Of a DNA stretch of 16,534 nt, positions 14,411 to 16,534 are shown one piece after another (positions within the stretch are counted from its first letter, which is position 1; each line of letters begins with the position of its first letter). Source of the stretch: Myxococcales bacterium (lineage in GTDB: Bacteria > Myxococcota > Polyangia > Polyangiales > Polyangiaceae); contig JAGQIY010000467.1 of assembly GCA_020430865.1 (NCBI GenBank), forward strand, positions 1 to 16,534, read 5' to 3'. Below the pieces are notes generated by a model. It had not been told where the DNA came from. It saw nothing but the letters and a program-made list of their open reading frames with translations, and did not search any database. A program made the position numbers and the translations under genes.

Positions 14411-15019
14411 TCAGGCCTTCTTCCTGGTGGCCACTCTGGCCAGGGTTGCTTCCGCAAGGATGATGACGACCGGCGGCCAGGCGGAGTAGTACTGCACCAG
14501 GCCGAGCCCTGGCGGGAGGGCGTCGAGGTCCGAGGTGAACGCTCGACGGACGTCGACGATGGAGGCGAGGGCAGCGCGGGCGTCCGGGCCGAGGTCGATA
14601 TCGAAGACCGTCTCGATCTGTCGAGCCCACTCCTGGCCGTCGCTGCGGCGGTGGAGCTCGACGTCGGGGTGCGAACCGCTTAATTCCGCGAGGAATTGCT
14701 CGACGAGATCCGCCAGCGTCGAGGCGACCATCCCGATGACGATCACTGCGCTCTTCGCTCGGCTGGCTGCCTGAGTCCACGCCGCCGTCGCCGGGGCGAG
14801 CTTCATGCTGGAGAAGCCCGTATGGCCCTCCTGCGCGGCGTCGTAGCCGAAGAGCGCCAGCTGGCCAACGCTGAGCAGGCTCTGAACCTGCGCCGTCAGC
14901 GCGACCACCAGGCGCTGCTCGTGAGGTCCGAGCACCGCGAGGTGCTGCTTCAGGCGCTTCCCGGCCTCTGCCGAGGTCTTCTCCAGGGCGCTCACCTGCT
15001 TGGCTTCGAGCTCGTCCAT
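14411..15019 (-). CDS. Protein of unknown function, 202 residues
   Basis: I do not recognise a family. The protein appears cytoplasmic, with no signal peptide. The first 65 residues are a charged helical region (MDELEAKQVSALEKTSAEAG onward) with coiled-coil character. A moderately hydrophobic helix follows at about 85-115 (SAVIVIGMVASTLADLVEQF), probably packed in a bundle rather than a transmembrane segment. Near the C-terminus is GLGLVQYYSAWPPVVIILAE, which is hydrophobic and could touch the membrane, and the protein ends in a basic RKKA tail. The ATG at 15017-15019 lies 9 nt downstream of the S46 peptidase stop and its own stop is 8 nt from the kynureninase-like ATG, so it is cotranscribed with both. 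The overlapping alternative frame on the same strand is Arg/Pro-rich and rejected. Confidence 0.72.
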   Translation of the reverse strand: MDELEAKQVSALEKTSAEAGKRLKQHLAVLGPHEQRLVVALTAQVQSLLSVGQLALFGYDAAQEGHTGFSSMKLAPATAAWTQAASRAKSAVIVIGMVASTLADLVEQFLAELSGSHPDVELHRRSDGQEWARQIETVFDIDLGPDARAALASIVDVRRAFTSDLDALPPGLGLVQYYSAWPPVVIILAEATLARVATRKKA

Positions 15020-15028
15020 GGGAGCAGG

Positions 15029-16534
15029 TTAGTCGATGCTGGGCGTGACGCCCATTTCCTTCAGCAATTCGTCGGCGTGGTCCACCGCGTCCATGAGCCA
15101 CAGCACGTAGCGGATGTCCACGTGGATGCTGCGCGTGATCGCTGGCATGAAGAGCCAGTCGCTCGCCATCGCTTCGTAGTTGCCATCGAACGCGAGCCCC
15201 ACCAGTTCTCCCTTGGCATTCAGCGTCGGAGACCCCGAGTTACCTCCGGAGATGTCCAAATCCGCGAGGAAGTCGACGGGCAGCGTGCCCAGCGACTTCG
15301 AGGCATAAGGGCCGAATTTGCCCGCGTCGATGGCCTTCGCGAGGCGCGGAGGTGGATCGAACGGCTCTTTGCCGGTGATCTTCGCCTTGACCTGATCGAC
15401 GGTGGTGAACGGCTCGTAGACTGGCGCTCCAGGCTTGGGTGAGTAGCCACGCACGGTGCCATAGGTGATGCGCAGGGTGCGGTTCGCGTCGGGTGCGATC
15501 GGCGCGTCCTTGAAGGCCTTGAGCGCCGCGAAGTACTTCGGTCCGATCAGCGCCCAGGCGCCGTCGTGAGCGTACGTCCGCTGTTCCTTCGCCTCCAGGT
15601 CTTGGCGCAGCACCAGCGCCGCCCGAATCAGCGGATCCCGATCGCGCCCGAGCTGGGCGAGGCTGGCCTTCTCGAGCAGTGTCACTCGCTGCCTGGCATC
15701 GCCGAGCCTCGTCTTTTCGAAGGCGGCGTCCACCTTCTGCCTCAGCTTCGCCTCGTCCAGCTTGCCATTCCCGACGAAGTGCGCGACGAGCTTCGGCTGC
15801 TGTGCCTTCGGTAGCTTTGCCGCGCGGAGAAGCGCCTCGTAGAGCAGGCGCTGGTCCAGGGGCTTGCTGTAGCGCTTGTCCAGGGACTCCATGGCCTGCT
15901 TCTTCTGCTTGAAGTCGCGCTCCTGGAAGCCGGGGTCACGTTCGGCGTCGGGCTTGGGACGCTCCTCGGCCATGTGGACTATCTCCTCGGCGGCGCCCAG
16001 CAGGGTGGAGAGGCGCGAGAGCTCGAACAGCGCGACGTCGGTCTCTCTGGTCTTCTCGCGCTCTTGCTCCAGCTCCTGAATGCGCTCGAAGACGTCACCC
16101 CACTTCTCCTTGCGCTCCGCGTCAGCGTCGATGAACGCCCTGAGCGCGGCCTCGTCCTTCCGCTTGAGCTCGGCGGTGCCCCCCTGAGTCAGGCCTTCCA
16201 GCGCGCCCTTGGTGTAGGTGAGGACATTGCCCAGGCCGCGCACCCACGGCGTGGCTTTGAGTGCCGCGTCCGGGTCCTGCTTGCCGACCGCTGCGAGCAC
16301 TGGCAGGTAGTGTTCGCACAACGCGACGCGCTTCGGATAGTACCACTCGACGGCTTCTTGCACCTCGAAGGCGGTCGCGAGGCGATTTGTATTCGCGGGG
16401 AAACCAGTCACCATGACGAAGTCGCCCTTCTCCAGGGGTTCCGTCGGCAGCTTCAAGACGTGCTTCGGGTGATACGGCACGTTGTCCTCCGCGTAGTCTG
16501 CGGGCTGTCCGTCCTTGCCCACGTACGCGCGGTA
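15029..16534 (-). CDS. S46-family dipeptidyl-peptidase (DPP7-type), N-terminus beyond right edge
   Basis: About 501 C-terminal residues of an S46 serine exopeptidase, a periplasmic or outer-membrane-associated enzyme that removes dipeptides from peptide N-termini. The visible part begins at YRAYVGKDGQPADY followed by DNVPYHPKHVLKL, and continues with GDFVMVTGFPANTNRL, a long helical regulatory domain (roughly bases 15480-16330), then DLDISGGNSGSPTLNAKGEL. The catalytic Ser is the one in GGNSGSP (codon at 15236-15238). The residue 18 positions later, in LAFDGNYEA, is Gly; in P. gingivalis enzymes the equivalent position is Arg in the acid-preferring DPP11 and Gly in the DPP7 group. Catalytic His and Asp and the signal peptide would lie outside the window. 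The full family length is about 700-770 residues. It is upstream of the 202-residue gene by 9 nt. Confidence 0.94.
   Translation of the reverse strand, partial: YRAYVGKDGQPADYAEDNVPYHPKHVLKLPTEPLEKGDFVMVTGFPANTNRLATAFEVQEAVEWYYPKRVALCEHYLPVLAAVGKQDPDAALKATPWVRGLGNVLTYTKGALEGLTQGGTAELKRKDEAALRAFIDADAERKEKWGDVFERIQELEQEREKTRETDVALFELSRLSTLLGAAEEIVHMAEERPKPDAERDPGFQERDFKQKKQAMESLDKRYSKPLDQRLLYEALLRAAKLPKAQQPKLVAHFVGNGKLDEAKLRQKVDAAFEKTRLGDARQRVTLLEKASLAQLGRDRDPLIRAALVLRQDLEAKEQRTYAHDGAWALIGPKYFAALKAFKDAPIAPDANRTLRITYGTVRGYSPKPGAPVYEPFTTVDQVKAKITGKEPFDPPPRLAKAIDAGKFGPYASKSLGTLPVDFLADLDISGGNSGSPTLNAKGELVGLAFDGNYEAMASDWLFMPAITRSIHVDIRYVLWLMDAVDHADELLKEMGVTPSID

Noticed and set aside
14403..15101. 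In-frame N-terminal extension of the kynureninase-like gene
   Set aside because: The extension is Arg/Gly/Pro-rich, covers the 202-residue gene in another frame and precedes a normal kynureninase N-terminus; the start at 14402 fits the family.

Overview
The window is GC-rich chromosomal DNA from a bacterium. Several traits together suggest a myxobacterium-like lineage (Myxococcota/Polyangia): split proton-translocating transhydrogenase subunits, an S46 dipeptidyl-peptidase, a long sensor-like protein with receiver-like folds, a DUF4388/PATAN-like region and TPRs, and frequent GTG starts. This assignment is inferred from gene content and base composition, not from a marker gene. There are fourteen protein-coding genes, two of them cut by the window edges. 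I see no rRNA, tRNA, CRISPR array, insertion sequence, phage gene or attachment site.

Left, plus strand (1-3976): the end of the membrane alpha subunit and the complete beta subunit of NAD(P) transhydrogenase, coupled by an ATGA overlap and closed by a perfect 14-bp hairpin. A HAD-family phosphatase and a hotdog-fold acyl-CoA thioesterase follow, again joined by ATGA. Then comes an orphan 270-residue protein with its own Shine-Dalgarno.

Minus strand (3894-5410): a two-gene unit with a secreted or membrane-anchored, probably helical-toroid protein and a small membrane protein, joined by a GTGA overlap. The small gene's 3' end overlaps the orphan gene tail-to-tail by 83 nt.

Plus strand (5749-12601): after a 338-nt divergent intergenic region lies a 976-residue single-pass membrane protein. 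It has two degenerate receiver-like domains, a PATAN-like region, one transmembrane helix and C-terminal TPRs. Sixty bases later begin two GT4-type glycosyltransferases and a Wzx/PST-type flippase, which form a surface-polysaccharide module. No polymerase, initiating transferase or export protein is in view.

Right, minus strand (12609-16534): four tightly packed genes, read from the right edge leftwards: an S46 dipeptidyl-peptidase (N-terminus outside), a 202-residue protein of unknown function, a kynureninase-like PLP enzyme and a small SAM-dependent methyltransferase. Gaps of 8-12 nt imply one transcript. The last gene converges on the flippase with only 7 nt between stop codons.

Nothing here amounts to a clear undescribed system. 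The points most worth a second look are the pseudo-receiver/PATAN/TPR protein next to the polysaccharide genes, the operon containing the peptidase and the kynureninase-like enzyme, and the toroid-like protein with its coupled small membrane partner.
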